Of a DNA stretch of 64,000 nucleotides, positions 1-11,844 are shown piece by piece. This DNA is from Anoplopoma fimbria. Taxonomy: Eukaryota; Chordata; Actinopteri; Perciformes; Anoplopomatidae. Position numbers and translations under genes: made by a program. Location: NCBI RefSeq assembly GCF_027596085.1, contig NC_072457.1:2221971-2285970 (forward strand), written 5' to 3'. The first letter of the stretch is position 1, and every line of letters begins with the position of its first letter. Under the pieces are notes generated by a model that saw nothing but the letters and a program-made list of their open reading frames with translations, ran no database searches and was not told the origin of the DNA.

Positions 1-79
1 GAAAGCAAAAGCCAATGTTCACTTATTTTACCGTACTTTTGTAATGTCATTTTGGAAACGTTCTTTTCTAGTGCTGGCA

Positions 80-312
80 GCTGGCCGCATCGACTTCTAC
101 TTTCAAATGGGTTCTCTTAAAAGGTTATTCTGGGCATATCCAAGGATATAATGTGGAATCATACTCATTGAATTTCATGTTCCAAAAGCTGGGGGGGAAA
201 AAAGGTTCACCAGGTTTTCTTTGAAGGGTTTTTATAAGTTGGCATTTTCTCACTTGGCTCACATTTTTGGCACCTGATTGTTCTACAGTCATTTGGGAAA
301 ATATTTGTCATC
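80..312. repeat. Diverged direct repeat, copy 1 of 2
   Basis: This stretch matches 1797-2013 in the same orientation. Shared blocks in the same order include CTGGGCATATCCAAGGAT, ACACTCATTG-like, TCTCACTTG-CTCACAT, TTGGCACCTG and CTACAGTCATTT. The copies differ by many substitutions and by a different middle (the GGGGGGAAAAAAGG stretch is present only here). I do not recognise the family. It could be a dispersed repeat or an old local duplication. Confidence 0.7.
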
Positions 313-1796
313 ACAGGTTTAAATTGAGGATTGCTTTATTAATGGCAAGTAACAAGCATACTTAACCCAAACCACATTCTTTATCTGAAACCTAACCAGG
401 TTGTTAGTTGCCTAAACCAAAAGTTTTTATGTTTCAATTCCCAACATTAAGGTCCACTTACATGTTAACAATGTGCAGTTTGGCCGGTCTGAAGCATTAA
501 AATGGTTGTGATGAAGGGCTTTCAATCAGCTGATAACATTGGAAATGGATGCAAAATGTACCTATATATACCTATGATCAAAGACGGACAGCCCACCTTT
601 TCTTTGCCATCTCAGCTTGGCCATACCAACAGGTGTGTTGGACTTTGAATCACGCAGGCAGGAGAAGTCTGGTGAAACTTACTATTCAACTGCATTACTC
701 AACACATATTATACTAAGGCATAACATTCATAATATCTCGGCCTCTGCTGGAACAGTTCTGATCATTTTTTGTATTAATGGAGGACTAAATCCTTGGAGT
801 ACCCTCTAACAATCAGCAACCCATATATTTAAACGCAGGACAGGACTCAGACTAATCCAATTAATTTTCAACCTTGTCTGACTTGATATGAGGTGCACAG
901 TTCTTACTGTATTGGTGAGCAGTCAGTGTAATGTTTAATGCATCTATTGCGATATAACGAGGTCTATCTCATGCCTTTATCAGATAGCAATAGTGGCAGA
1001 GTGACAGTGAGGGTGACTTATTCATATCATCCATCTCATACCTAGATAGTATGCAGATGTCAAGGCTACAGATAAACAAGAATCTGGATGAGGATGCAAA
1101 AGAAAAAAACAAGAACCTCTCAGATGTTAACAGCATAAATATTTCTGTCTGTAGTAACATTTTTAATATTGCCAATAATTAGCACAACTCACTTGTTTCT
1201 CATGTGCTATAACCATAATAATGTGCTTTTTTTTCTCATGTTTTACAGCTATAGCTACTTATTCACTTTAAGATGTTCTGGGTAAATATTACAATTTATT
1301 TACATTGTTTCTGTGGTCTTTGCGATGCATTTCATCGGCAACGTGTCTTTGATGTGTCGAGCTAATTGGCGAAGAGTCTGTCAGTGGATCGTTGGTGCAT
1401 TTTCTCATGTCGACGTGTTCACAATTACAGGCTTTTGGAAATCTGCTTCCGCTCAACTAAATGGGATCCAGAGGTGATTGACCATGGCTAATGTGTTTTG
1501 AAGTACATTATGGCTTCTTGACAGGTTTCAAAGGGTGAAAGTGCTATTTAAAACCAACATAAGAGTATAAATGTCTTGGAAGCTAATGCTCAGCAGAACA
1601 CCTCGTCTAAATCCTTAGCATTACCCTTACTCCCAGCTGGGAGCCTGATATTACAACTCCAGTTTTCTACTGCTGGACGCTGCTAAGCTCTGCTGGGACA
1701 ATTAGCAGCTGAAGGAGAAGAGAAAATGTCTCATTAATTCACTTTATAATTGGCTCCCATCTTTTGGGGTATTTAAAATAGCAAATTTCCTTTGTG
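313..1796. other. Non-coding, no gene seen
   Basis: No convincing coding region. About 360-440 has a weak match to the CCTAAACCTAACC-type repeat described at 29755. The stretch 1310-1500 is free of simple repeats and has a balanced, conserved-looking composition (GAGCTAATTGGCG near 1360), but conservation cannot be tested here. Confidence 0.5.
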
Positions 1797-2013
1797 GTGC
1801 CCGCAGCTCGCGCCTTCTGCCATCAAATGGTTTCTCATAAAAAGGTTACTCTGGGCATATCCAAGGATGTAATTTGGAAGCACACTCATTGGGGAGCTTT
1901 GTCTGTTTGTTATACATAATTGAATTTATCATGCTCCAGTTATGGCATTTCTCACTTGACTCACATTGTTGGCACCTGGCTGTTTCTACAGTCATTTAGG
2001 GAAAATGTTTCCC
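1797..2013. repeat. Diverged direct repeat, copy 2 of 2
   Basis: Second copy of the 80-312 sequence, same strand, about 1.7 kb downstream. It shares the TCTGGGCATATCCAAGGATG block, TTGGCACCTGGCTG and CTACAGTCATTTAGGGAAAA. No terminal repeats or target-site duplication are evident around either copy. Confidence 0.7.
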
Positions 2014-4689
2014 CCGTGTACGTGAATAGTCATGTGATATTTGTTTTCAGGCCTGCTAATAGGGATGTCAATCATTCCTAAAACGTTGCTGAAACTCCCT
2101 TGTAAGTGTACATCGTTTTCGTTTTAAACGGAAACCTATTAGTGTGGATGTAGCCTTAATGTATGCTGAAAGCAAAAGCTCTTAAGTCCAGAACAGTAGC
2201 TACGGTTCAGCGTAGTTATAATGGGCCGGCACCCTATTAGCAAAGTGTTTACAGATTAGAGCTCAGCTCCAACACTTTGGTCCAATTTACTTTGGCTGCT
2301 TACTGTGGACTACACCCCATCATGAGGTATTTACTAAATGTAGATGTTCATGAAAAAGCAAAAGTAGTCGTCAATTTGTACTAGGAATAAATTCCTGACT
2401 TGTTCACCCAGGTGGAGCTCCCTCAATAATACATTTTAAATAAAGAAATTAATTTGTTACTCAATGCAACCAGGACATAATGACTAAACTATGACTAAGT
2501 TTGCTGCAGTACACCTTTAGTCCAGCCCACGGTCGTTCATATATCAGACCTCAGAGTCACTTGACGGCATTAGGTTGACAGGTCTGGAACCAGGCTCGAG
2601 ACTCTAGCTTTTCTTTTACTGGAACCCCGGGATTCATCGGTCCAACGGCTTCACGAGCGAAGGCAAAAGCTGTAAATTGCACCTGGGAGCTGAACTTTGC
2701 ACGTGAGCGGTCGGATATGAGATGTGTGTCTGCTCCCGGGGATCTAAAGGGAGCCGTATTGAGCTAATAAGGCATGGTATGGTGATTTAAGCCAAGACTC
2801 CTGTGCCTCCCAGGCTAATTATCCAGGTCTCAGTATGTCTAAATCTTTCCTTTTCCTCTCTGCGAAACACTAGGAATCTATTTCCTGCTTCTGGTTATAT
2901 TCCCTCATTATTTAAGTTTTTCGTTTTCATTTGCCTGCTGCCTCTGTGTTACTGCTTCACACTTATTTCATTTTTTGCTTTTGCCCTTAACTTCCCTTCC
3001 TATGCTTTCCTCTCTCCCTCTCAAGTATGTTAGATTGTTTTGCTTATTATGCTTCTGAGGGATTGTGGGAATGCATTTGGTCCTAGTTGAATGTGTGTGT
3101 CTGTTACTGCACATGGCCTGCAGCAGAAGGTGCTATTTTCTATTCCCAAATTACTAATGGTTACATTTTGTAAGCCACTACTATTTAGATTGCTTAGTTT
3201 ACACTTATTGTTCTTTGAGCCTTGTTGTTATAAGATGGCTTAATGCTACGCAAAGGATTTATGTGTTCCTTAAGTCATCAATAAAGGCCTTTTCTCATTG
3301 GGGGGTTGATGAATAAAGGACACGAAGATGTGAAGTACTCGCCTGTGAATGTTTTGTACTAAAACTATTCATAGCAGCAGCGATGCGTCTCTTGAGTGTT
3401 TCTGAGTTCCCTCTGGTGAACAGTTACGCAGTGTATATGTCTAAGGCTTTTATTGTGAAAGCTAGGAAGGGAAGTAGTGGAGTCTAGTCTGCACTGCCTT
3501 TGTCAAGGTTGAAAAGAGCAATAAAGTTTTTGGTCTTGGTTCGGACCATGGACCCTCTGTGTACAGTATATGTCCGCCCGACCTGATTTGTTGATGCGTT
3601 TTTTTTTCATTGTGCGAAAGCTCAGAAAAATCAACCGTAACCCCTGATATATATATTTCACCACAGTGTGAAAGTCCTCATGTCAAAAACTGTTCAAAAA
3701 TATATACTGACCAGTGAATCAATCGCAGGAAAAAAACACCTCTAGAGCTGGTCGTGAAGATTTTACGATGACAAAAAATATCTTTTTGAAGCCATTTTTT
3801 GAGGAAACTAGAAACCCACACAACTCAACTTTACTTATTTTGCCTTCATCCCAGAACCCCTTAGAATAGCTTCAATATTTAACAAAGATGCACCTAAATT
3901 TACAGTATATTAGTTGCAAGTTCTGAGCTCGGATGGCGGATGGGCACATCTGACTTTCATGCAGCAGACCCTAGTTTGCATCCCTGTATAAACAACAAAT
4001 GTAACAATCGTTTCCAAACGGTAACCAAAGTGTCATAACCACACTTTGACATTATTGCAATAACTGTGATATTTCCCTAAACCTATTCATACCATATGTG
4101 TGCACATTTTGTAGAAATAAGAACTCTTTGTTACTTTGGGAATATATCAGAATCACAGAATGGTCCACTAATGACATTGTTGTCAGGAGATTGGGTTGCC
4201 TAATGTGCACCTTTGTCACATAACTGTATTCACACTGTATGAAACCATTTTCTGAGAGAACCTTACTGCCACCTGATTTATGATTTTCATCATCATTTAA
4301 GACCAAGTTTTCATGTAACTTTAATGGCAACTAAACTATGGTTGTTATAGGAAAGTAAAACATCTTGTCAAAATGATATGAAGATTATTGTTGTGGTTGG
4401 ATTAATAAAAAATAAAAAAATGTAAATGCATATAAATGATCTTGAAGAAGACACAAACTCAGACAGCTGGTGACGCACGCAAATGCCAGCGCACACATTC
4501 GCCATCGCAACCAAAGTCTTTTATCCCTGCGCAAATGTCACTCTACTTCCTGCACTGACTGTCGCCACTGGTCATGAATCATTAATGCTGGGTAGTTGAA
4601 TAATCTGGAGGTGACAGGGTTGGACAAACATGTAAGCTGCACTGAGCCGTTTTCTGCTCCATAAACATTCACTTATGTATTGAGATTGA
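2014..4689. other. Non-coding, no gene seen
   Basis: Unremarkable AT-rich DNA. Open frames here are under 95 codons, with no recognisable domains and no paired splice signals. No simple repeat longer than about 20 bp. Confidence 0.5.
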
Positions 4690-4880
4690 AGACTCTCCAT
4701 GTTTTGTCTTTTCCTGCTTTCCCCTCATCTTTTCCTTCTCGGCATCTTCAATCCATCATCCTCACAACCTCCCTCTCTCGATCCTTGTCTCCCCCTCTGT
4801 CTTCCATTAATTTGTGTTCCTTCTGTCCAGAGTTTCTTCCTTCCCCTCTGTTTTCCTTCGCCTGGCCTCTCCCTGCGGTC
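4690..4880 (+). repeat. Pyrimidine-rich block
   Basis: About 190 bp made largely of C and T on the plus strand, with few purine interruptions. It opens overlapping Ser/Leu/Pro frames that are compositional artefacts. It ends about 100 bp before a CA tract. Confidence 0.6.
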
Positions 4881-4976
4881 CCCATTACAGAGAACAGAGG
4901 ATGTTTTCTACGCCTCGGGGGCAGCAGTGATCATGTGCCGTTAAACCTTGGAGCTAAGAACAAAAGGTTCCCATGT

Positions 4977-5010
<34 letters not shown>

Positions 5011-5013
5011 ACA
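4977..5013 (+). repeat. (AC)n microsatellite
   Basis: About 37 bp of AC repeats with one interruption (an extra A near 5004). Confidence 0.95.
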
Positions 5014-5324
5014 TGCTTGCAAGAACCGCTAAAAAATATGCAATACACACCAGATTTCCATGTCCTAAACATGTTATGTGAGCCAGTTTGCACACATGCA
5101 TACTTCTTACCAACATTCTATCGTCATATGTCTTTTATGAAATTACACCAACAGAAAACACCACTTCTTCTCAGGAGCAGAGCTGTTTTCACCTGGATAT
5201 GATGTCCCCATGGACCTAAATATGTCCCTTGCTTAATGGACACTTACCATTAAAGTATACCATAACCAAAGTCCACTTGGGATTTTTGGATTATCAGAAC
5301 GGACTTCATTTTAATCTTTAGGGA

Positions 5325-5405
5325 GAGTCTTTTCAAGTCAAAAGGGTCAAGTCCAAGTGAAGTCACAAGTCACTGATGTTAAGTCCAAGTCGAATCAAGC
5401 CGAGC
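5325..5405. repeat. Degenerate CAAGTC-type repeat
   Basis: Repeated short words such as GTCAAGTCCAAGTGAAGTCA and AAGTCCAAGTCGAATCAAG make a degenerate hexamer-like array. A related stretch lies at 58230-58315. I recognise this wording from teleost dispersed repeats but cannot name the family. Confidence 0.55.
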
Positions 5406-5774
5406 TAAAGTCATTTTTCGCAAGTTACAGAAATCAAATATGGAAATATTGAGATTTTTAAATAGACAGGTTAGCTCATCTAATCATGTGGCCTCACTCC
5501 AGAGAGACCTGGTTCAGACACAACAGCAAGACCACCAAAAGTTACAGACATACACAGACAAAACAGAAAACAATCATAAAGATGATAACTGCAAAAGTGC
5601 CAAACTGCCAGTTTAAATGTTTGTACAAGAGCAAACCCCCCACAGACACATAAGTGGTGTATGTATTCAATTGTTGAGCAAATAAAAAAAAAAAAGTCAG
5701 ATTAAATTAAGTGTGATCAGGCGCATTGCAAATTGGGGCTGGAGGCTGCTCTGCAGTAATCCACCAGTAAACAG
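5406..5774. other. Non-coding, no gene seen
   Basis: AT-rich DNA with a short A-run at about 5682-5694. No supported gene or named repeat. Confidence 0.5.
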
Positions 5775-5863
5775 AGAAGAAGAAGAAGAAGAAGAAGAAG
5801 AAGAAGAAGAAGAAGAAGAAGAAGAAGAAGAAGAAGAAGAAGAAGAAGAAGAAGAAGAAGAAG

Positions 5864-5893
<30 letters not shown>
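5775..5893 (+). repeat. Long pure (GAA)n triplet array
   Basis: About 119 bp of uninterrupted GAA units (roughly 40). Every frame through it stays open and would give poly-Glu, poly-Lys or poly-Arg; the other strand gives poly-Ser, poly-Phe or poly-Leu. All overlapping open frames are artefacts of the array. Pure homopurine mirror-symmetric GAA of this length is a known triplex-forming sequence class. Confidence 0.97.
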
Positions 5894-5894
<1 letters not shown>

Positions 5895-6289
5895 TGCGAA
5901 CCAGAAACAAAACAAGTCGCCTTGGCCCTATGATGGATAATTGGAGATAGGTCGACAGGTATTAGTTTCAATTTGGGAACTTTTAATTGTTCTTGAATGC
6001 CAGCTGGCATATTTCATGCTGTCCGAAGATGAAAACAAGCATTTGGTTGTTGGGAATATCCGATAAGATGCCGACAGCAGTAACACCTGATCCGTCATGT
6101 AAGTTAAAGGTCTGCTACGTGATCCATTTACTGTTTCTCATCAACTCCTTCTCAACAAAGACAAAAAAACCACCTCAAGGGAGCGTAACATCTTCTTTAT
6201 GCAAATTATAAGGTTTTATATCATTGTGATTCTGCCATACAGCTTTTCTAATACAACAATACAACTCCAGCTTGGCCAGGGAACCTTGG
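5894..6289. other. Non-coding, no gene seen
   Basis: No supported feature. The flanks of the GAA array show no obvious mobile-element ends. Confidence 0.5.
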
Positions 6290-6375
6290 CGTCATTGGCG
6301 CTCCAATATGGCCGCAGTAAACTTAAGAAAACATCATGGTTGGGTTTGAAATAAGTACGTTAACTAAGTAAAACA
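6290..6375. repeat. Short dispersed-repeat fragment
   Basis: The block GAAAACATCATGG-TTGGGTTTGAAATAAGTACGT resembles 26855-26905 (GAAAACATCCTGGTTGGAGTTAAAATAAGTATGT). The two share word order over about 45 bp, which suggests fragments of one dispersed family. Confidence 0.45.
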
Positions 6376-6617
6376 TAAACAATGTAATCACTGTGTTAGC
6401 TCCTCATAGGCTTCAGGTGTTCTATAATCGTGTTGGCCAATGCTGAGAGGCCTTGTTGCTCTCAGAGAGCTTGTGTTTAAGTATGTGTTGGATAGAAAGA
6501 TAGATATAGAGACTGTAGCTGGTCATTAACAGGCTCTCAGGGCTGAGCCAGCATGAACACACCACCGGGCTAAATGAGACACCAAATGGAAACTCGTCTC
6601 TGGTTCTTTTTCTATTG

Positions 6618-6976
6618 TTAAGTCTCTCTCTCTCTCCCTCTTCTACCCATTCATCTCTGTCCTTCTCGCTGCACTTTTTGCATCTCTTGAATTAGCAGAA
6701 AGAGATGGAAGGGATGAGAGAGTACATGGGGTGGGGATGGAGAGGAGACAAGGGCAGAGGATGAGAATGAAGAGGAGGGAGTATAGGCAGGGAGGAAGAA
6801 CAGACACGAATGGAGAAACTCTAGAACAGATTAGAACAAATGGATGGAGACGAAAAGGAAGAAGAAAGGATGGAAGAGGAGAGAGAGTCTGGTTAGATAA
6901 CAGGAGAGAGGAGAGGAATGAAAACATGTACAGTAGGCAAAGCAAGAGAGAAGAAATCAAAGAAAAAAAAAAATCC
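6618..6976 (+). repeat. Pyrimidine block followed by long purine block
   Basis: About 50 bp of CT-rich sequence (6618-6668) is followed by about 280 bp of strongly purine-rich sequence (6694-6976) rich in GAGGA, GGAAGA and GAGAGA. Opposing frames of about 110 codons run through it and are explained by composition (Arg/Glu on plus, Ser/Leu/Pro on minus). Confidence 0.65.
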
Positions 6977-7205
6977 TTGACAGGCAAAGCGCACAGAGAT
7001 GATGAGCTGTGGCAGTTCAGCAGTATTTTTTCCTCATTTGTTTGTTTCAGCGCAACAAAGCATAATTAGTACAATCGTGTGTTAAAGCATCTGTCACAAG
7101 AAAGAAAGTTCTTATGTTTTTAGATTTAGTTTGATCATTATTTGACAGTAAGTTGGATTAAAACATGAAATGAAAATAACAGAAAGACAAAGACCCTGTT
7201 AGAGA

Positions 7206-7702
7206 GATAGAATGTATATAATAAGTGGACGAGACATCGTGACGTCACCCAATTGGTTTGTAGCCTCGAGTTCGGCGATTTTGGCGTCGCCATCTTGGAT
7301 TACGGCTGTTGCCATGTTGGTGTTTTTGCAACCGATAAACAGAAGGTACCATATTTGGAATGGGCAGGAGTGACGTCAAGATGCCTTACACAGCTCTGGT
7401 AGCGACCTGTCAATCACAGTAAGCCCCGCCCTAAAGCATCCCCTGCTTTATGGTCTGTTTGACTCTAAATGGAGCATCATTTACTAAATGAACATCATGC
7501 TGTATTGAAGAAGACTTGAAACTAGAGATTGAGACCATAAACTCATGTTTACAATGTTTACTGAGGGAATAAATCAAGAGAGAAGTAGAGTCATTTTCTC
7601 ATAGACTTCTATACAACCAGAGGAGTCGCCCCCTGATGGACAGTAGAGAGAATGCAGGTTTTAAGGCACTTCCTCATCGCCTTTACTTGGTAGAACTGGA
7701 TG
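7206..7702 (+). repeat. ~500-bp dispersed repeat family, copy A (longest)
   Basis: The longest copy of an unclassified family seen seven times in this window. In this orientation the left part carries GTATATAATAAGTGGAC, GACGTCACCCAATTGG and CGCCATCTTGGATTAC. The centre carries CTGTCAATCACAGTAAGCCC and CTAAAGCATCCCCTGCTTTA. The right part carries AGTAGAGTCATTTTCTCATA and GAGTCGCCCCCTGATGGACA. I see no open reading frame, clear terminal inverted repeats or poly-A tail, so class is unknown. It may be a non-autonomous DNA element or part of a longer one. Confidence 0.85.
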
Positions 7703-9234
7703 TTATAAGGTTTTGCAGATCAGTCATAGTTCTTTTAAGACTTAATATAAGTAAAACCAACATAAAAAGGGAGACAAAAAACATTGATTAATGATAAACA
7801 AATAAAGATTACTAAATATATAGACACAACGATTTTGCCCGACATGGAAAAGTTTTCCTTGAACTTTCCTCTCTTTGGGAGGAGGAGCAGCAGAGGGCTT
7901 CGGCATGGGTCTGATCTTCGGAGTCAGGAAAGAGTAAAAGAAAGAGAGGGAGATAGGGGCCCTGAGATGACAGGACTTCGGCAAGACTTTGGTCCCTTGG
8001 AGAGCAGAAGACAGACGAGAGTCGGGGATGAACAGAGGAAGATGATACAGGAAGGCCTGGCCTTTGGGGAGTAGTGTAATCTGAAAGCAAGAGACCAGCC
8101 TCGGGAAGGGCCAGCTGATGAAATCTGACAGAAGGAATGAGAGAAAGGGGATAGAAGTGGAGACCATTAAGGGTTAGTGATGGACCCTCAAAAAGGCATG
8201 TTTGTTTGTTTTTTCTTTCCCTCTTTCTGATGTGGATTTGTTTGTTTTCTCTGAGGAAAAGTGTTTCTTTGTGAATTTCCTCATCATTCTTTTTTTTTCA
8301 CCCGACTCACACACTCCCGTGTCTTACGATTTACTTCTTTTTCCAACCAGCAGGAAAATGGTGTTGAAAGTTTTCGGGTCTTATTTAGACCCTGTGGCAA
8401 TGCTGAGGGGGGTGATTTTGGCTTTTCTAAAGATTGCCTCAGACTACAAGACTGTTCAAACCGCATCTTGTGACATCAGAAAATTGTAGTTATTATGGAG
8501 TTGTTTACTCTAGAGGACGGGGCAAAAAACAGAGCAGGTTCCTGAATTTCCTGGCATATTGAGTCTCTTACAAGACGGAAATCAAAGGATGAAGAGGAAG
8601 TAAACAACGGTGGAGACTGATGTTAAGACTGGTGTCATTTTGTCCGTTTGTTACCAAAGACAAATCCCAGCCCAGTGGTCATGAAAAAACGTTGTCATCG
8701 TATGTATTTGCAAACCATGGCTCCATGAATATGTCAATGTTTTTGCATTCCGTCGGAGCATATGACATAGTATAGAAAGTGATTGCTATTGAAATATACG
8801 TGGCTAAACAGTTACATGGTATAATAAGTGAGTATAACAAGCATGAAGTCTTCTTAGGGTTGTAGCTGTAAAACAAACACAGGACTTTCACTCAGGACTC
8901 TGCTGTTCATGTCTCTTGTGAATCCAAAAGGAAATGTTGAATTTTGGCTTGCTACGTAACGTTGTTACTCTTGTTACGTGAGAAAGTTTGTTGTTTATTG
9001 ACACTACTTACATTGTTACATTACGTTGATAATTTAACTTAAATTAAAAGCAACTATACAAACAGATAGGGAGGATGTTGAGGTCCTGGAAGCGCCGGCA
9101 TGAGCATATCACCGTGAGATACAGAACCTTGTTAAAGAACACCCAACTTATAAGTCAAAGCTTCTCCAACTCTCCGTCTGCCATGCAGTCGGCAGGCCAT
9201 GCAGTCAGCGTGGCAGACAGTGAGGAGGAGATAA

Positions 9235-9235
<1 letters not shown>
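7703..9235. other. Non-coding with a purine-rich block
   Basis: About 7910-8160 is purine-rich on the plus strand and gives compositional frames on both strands. The rest is AT-rich DNA without recognisable genes or repeats. Confidence 0.5.

Positions 9236-9289
<54 letters not shown>
9236..9289 (+). repeat. (CA)n microsatellite
   Basis: 54 bp, about 27 uninterrupted CA units. Confidence 0.97.
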
Positions 9290-9292
<3 letters not shown>

Positions 9293-9409
9293 GTATACAC
9301 ACACCAATAATCCAGTGTTTGTTATGTTGTAGCTGAAAGGCTTTGCCTGGTGAGCCCGGAGACCTATAGTCCATATTAGATCTGGATGGCTGATCTTCCT
9401 CACCAATTT

Positions 9410-9560
9410 ACTGGACATCTCTCGTTCTATCCTTCTCTCACTCATCCCCCTTTCCCCCGCCTCTATCTCTGTAAACCTTTATCCCCTTCTCGCTTTTTTT
9501 TCTGCCACATATCTTTTCACCCTGCCTGTTTCCAGCCTCCTCATCTTTTCCCCGCCAAGC
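9410..9560 (+). repeat. Pyrimidine-rich block
   Basis: About 150 bp of C/T-rich sequence on the plus strand just downstream of a CA array. It contains a T-run at about 9495-9502. Confidence 0.5.
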
Positions 9561-10422
9561 AAACAGCAACATGCGGAATCTGGACAATCTCGGCATGACC
9601 AATTGGACATAAAAAGAAAATAGTCAGAATATGATATTGTGACACGCTAAAATTCATCACAGTCTGAAAGGCTTCGCTCCACTTAGTTTGTTTGGAGCAA
9701 CCGGTTATTAAATTTAAAGTGAACTGTGTCTCCAGCTCCATAAAGTGATGATGAGTGATGTTTTTGACCTTTCAGTAATCCCGTCAAACTACACAGGGAC
9801 TTGTGTTTTTGTATTAAGCCACAGGAGATCACAGATATTTATTCATGCATTAGCTGACGATGAGTCATGCATTAGTCATGCACTAATCAAGCAGGAGCTG
9901 TGTACCTTCATTACAGAACGTGCTGTTTTTTTAATGAACTGCTTATGATAACTTGAGATGAGTGAAGACCCCTCCATGTCCTATTAGGTTCATTATTACC
10001 CACGTATGTACCAAATTAGTTTGATAGATAACGTAATGTGTTTGTGCTTTATCTTGTTGTCACGAAATGTACGGACATGAGAGTTTCATCCACTGAAGAA
10101 TGAATTCATTAAAAAAATACAATTCTGGAGTGCAGAAACCTATTTCAGAGCTTGTCGTAAAAAACTAAAATATAAGCCTTTAACTTTTCTGTCCAAGCTC
10201 ATTTATTTGGTTTATCTTGTGTAAAGTCTCAATTCTCAGTGAGAATCTGTGAAGTTCATTCAAGTAGAGTTGAGTCCGAAATTCCATAATAACTATTTAG
10301 TACACCAAAACAGACATTCTTTTGTGTGTCCGAAACCAATAATGCACAAATTGCTTATTGTTTCTGTTGAAATGCAAAAGTATGCAAATATTTAACACAT
10401 GTCTGCAGAAAAGAGTTTTCAG
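9561..10422. other. Non-coding, no gene seen
   Basis: AT-rich. At 9841-9890 the word TCATGCATTAG occurs twice, with TCATGCACTA as a third partial copy. Confidence 0.5.
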
Positions 10423-10578
10423 GCATAGACTGTATATAAAATAAATGGACAATCGTGAAGTCACCCAGTGGTTTATGGACTGCTGTTCTGAAGCCTCCAT
10501 TTCGGCCCATTTTGTTGTCACCATCTTGGATTATAGTTGTGGCCATCGTTTTTTAGCAACCAATGAACGGCAGTTGTT
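10423..10578 (+). repeat. ~500-bp family, copy B (left part)
   Basis: Carries the left end seen in copy A: CATAGACTGTATATAAAA, GAAGTCACCCAGTGG, CACCATCTTGGATTATAG and TTTTTAGCAACCAATGAACGG. It stops before the centre and right parts. Confidence 0.75.
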
Positions 10579-11544
10579 CGTAATGCATTTTTCTGATTGT
10601 GGAAAATGAAAACACTTCCATCAAGTCTCTGGTTTTATTATGTACTAATGCTGCGATCACCTATGAACCCATTAGCTGTAGCCGAGAGCTGTTGAGTCAA
10701 AAGAAAAAAGAAAGGGACATTTATTTGCTAAAAGCATCAGTGCTCTTTGAAGGCTATTTGTTTAGCAAATAAACATTTGGTATCATGCGACATTTGAATA
10801 ACTGTCCCACGGATTTCTTCTACTCTGCCCTAAGAAAGATTTTGGGTTTATCTGAGGTAACTGTCAAAAAATGGATCTTCTTCTCGATAGATATGTTTTT
10901 AAGGCTTGAAATAAAGCTACTCCTTGGTATGGTGTGTCATTTTTGCACATCCTAGTGATATTCAGTCTTGTTTGCACAGTTATCTCACATTGAATGGTCG
11001 GTTTAGCAATTTCTTGGTGATGTATTTTCTTCTGACAGCCCTGCATTTATATTCAGTAAATCTCTGAATCTTTCACATAAAGGTCGAGACTCAAAATGGA
11101 CACCAGTGGGGTCTCCTCTCACCAAAACAACAAAATGCATCTTTCATGAATCCGCCTCTCAAGCCAACATGATACGCTTCTCTTCCACTGTGGGGCTGAA
11201 CATATTTCCCTGTGACCTTTTTCCCCTGTTACGTGTCACATTTATTTATTTTAAGTATCAGACCACACTGTGAATGCATTAATATTTCATTTGGGTGCAG
11301 TCAGTGCTCATGTTGTTGCCACGGCTCTGTACGAGCTTTCACTTCATCATCTTCATATGTCCATTCGTGTACGCGCTGGTTTCCGTCATTGATTTCTTCC
11401 GAGCATTTGGTGTCTTGCGGGGAAACTATAATGTCAGTTTAAACATACTCTTCACGTCTCCTCTTTTATTCTGAAAGTCTGTTCTGGTTTACAGGACAAG
11501 TGCTTTACAGCTGCATTATCCTGTTTTCAAAAGGTTCCTGACCA
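10579..11544. other. Non-coding, no gene seen
   Basis: No supported gene or named repeat. Composition is balanced and frames are short. Confidence 0.5.
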
Positions 11545-11844
11545 GGCGGCAATCCCTCGTTCTGCTGAGTGAAGCCAATGAGGAAGTGGCTTAAAACTCG
11601 CATTCTCGACTTTAGGGCGGGCTTACTGTGACAGGTTGCCGTCACTTCCAGAGCAGTATACGGCGTCTCTACTTCACCCCTCTGCATTCCAAATATGGTA
11701 ACTTACGTTCATTGGTTTGAAAAAAAGTAACTCCAAAATAAATCCAGGATGGCGACGATGAAATGGAAGGCTTGAACATGGCCGTCCAGATACCAATAGG
11801 TGGTGTCACGATGACTATGTCCACTTCTTATACACAGTCTGTGG
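11545..11844 (-). repeat. ~500-bp family, copy C (internal deletion)
   Basis: Reverse-oriented. The right end (TCTGCTGAGTGAAGCCAATG) runs into the GCATTCTC word and then directly into the centre word TTTAGGGCGGGCTTACTGTG. The ~250-bp block that lies between these in copies A and D is missing. The left end finishes with TATACACAGTCTGTGG. Confidence 0.75.

Noticed and set aside
5697..6010. Poly-Glu, poly-Leu and poly-Ser frames
   Set aside because: All are readings of the GAA array on either strand.
6643..7069. Opposing ~110-codon frames
   Set aside because: They come from the purine-rich block. Arg/Glu versus Ser/Leu/Pro bias with no domains.
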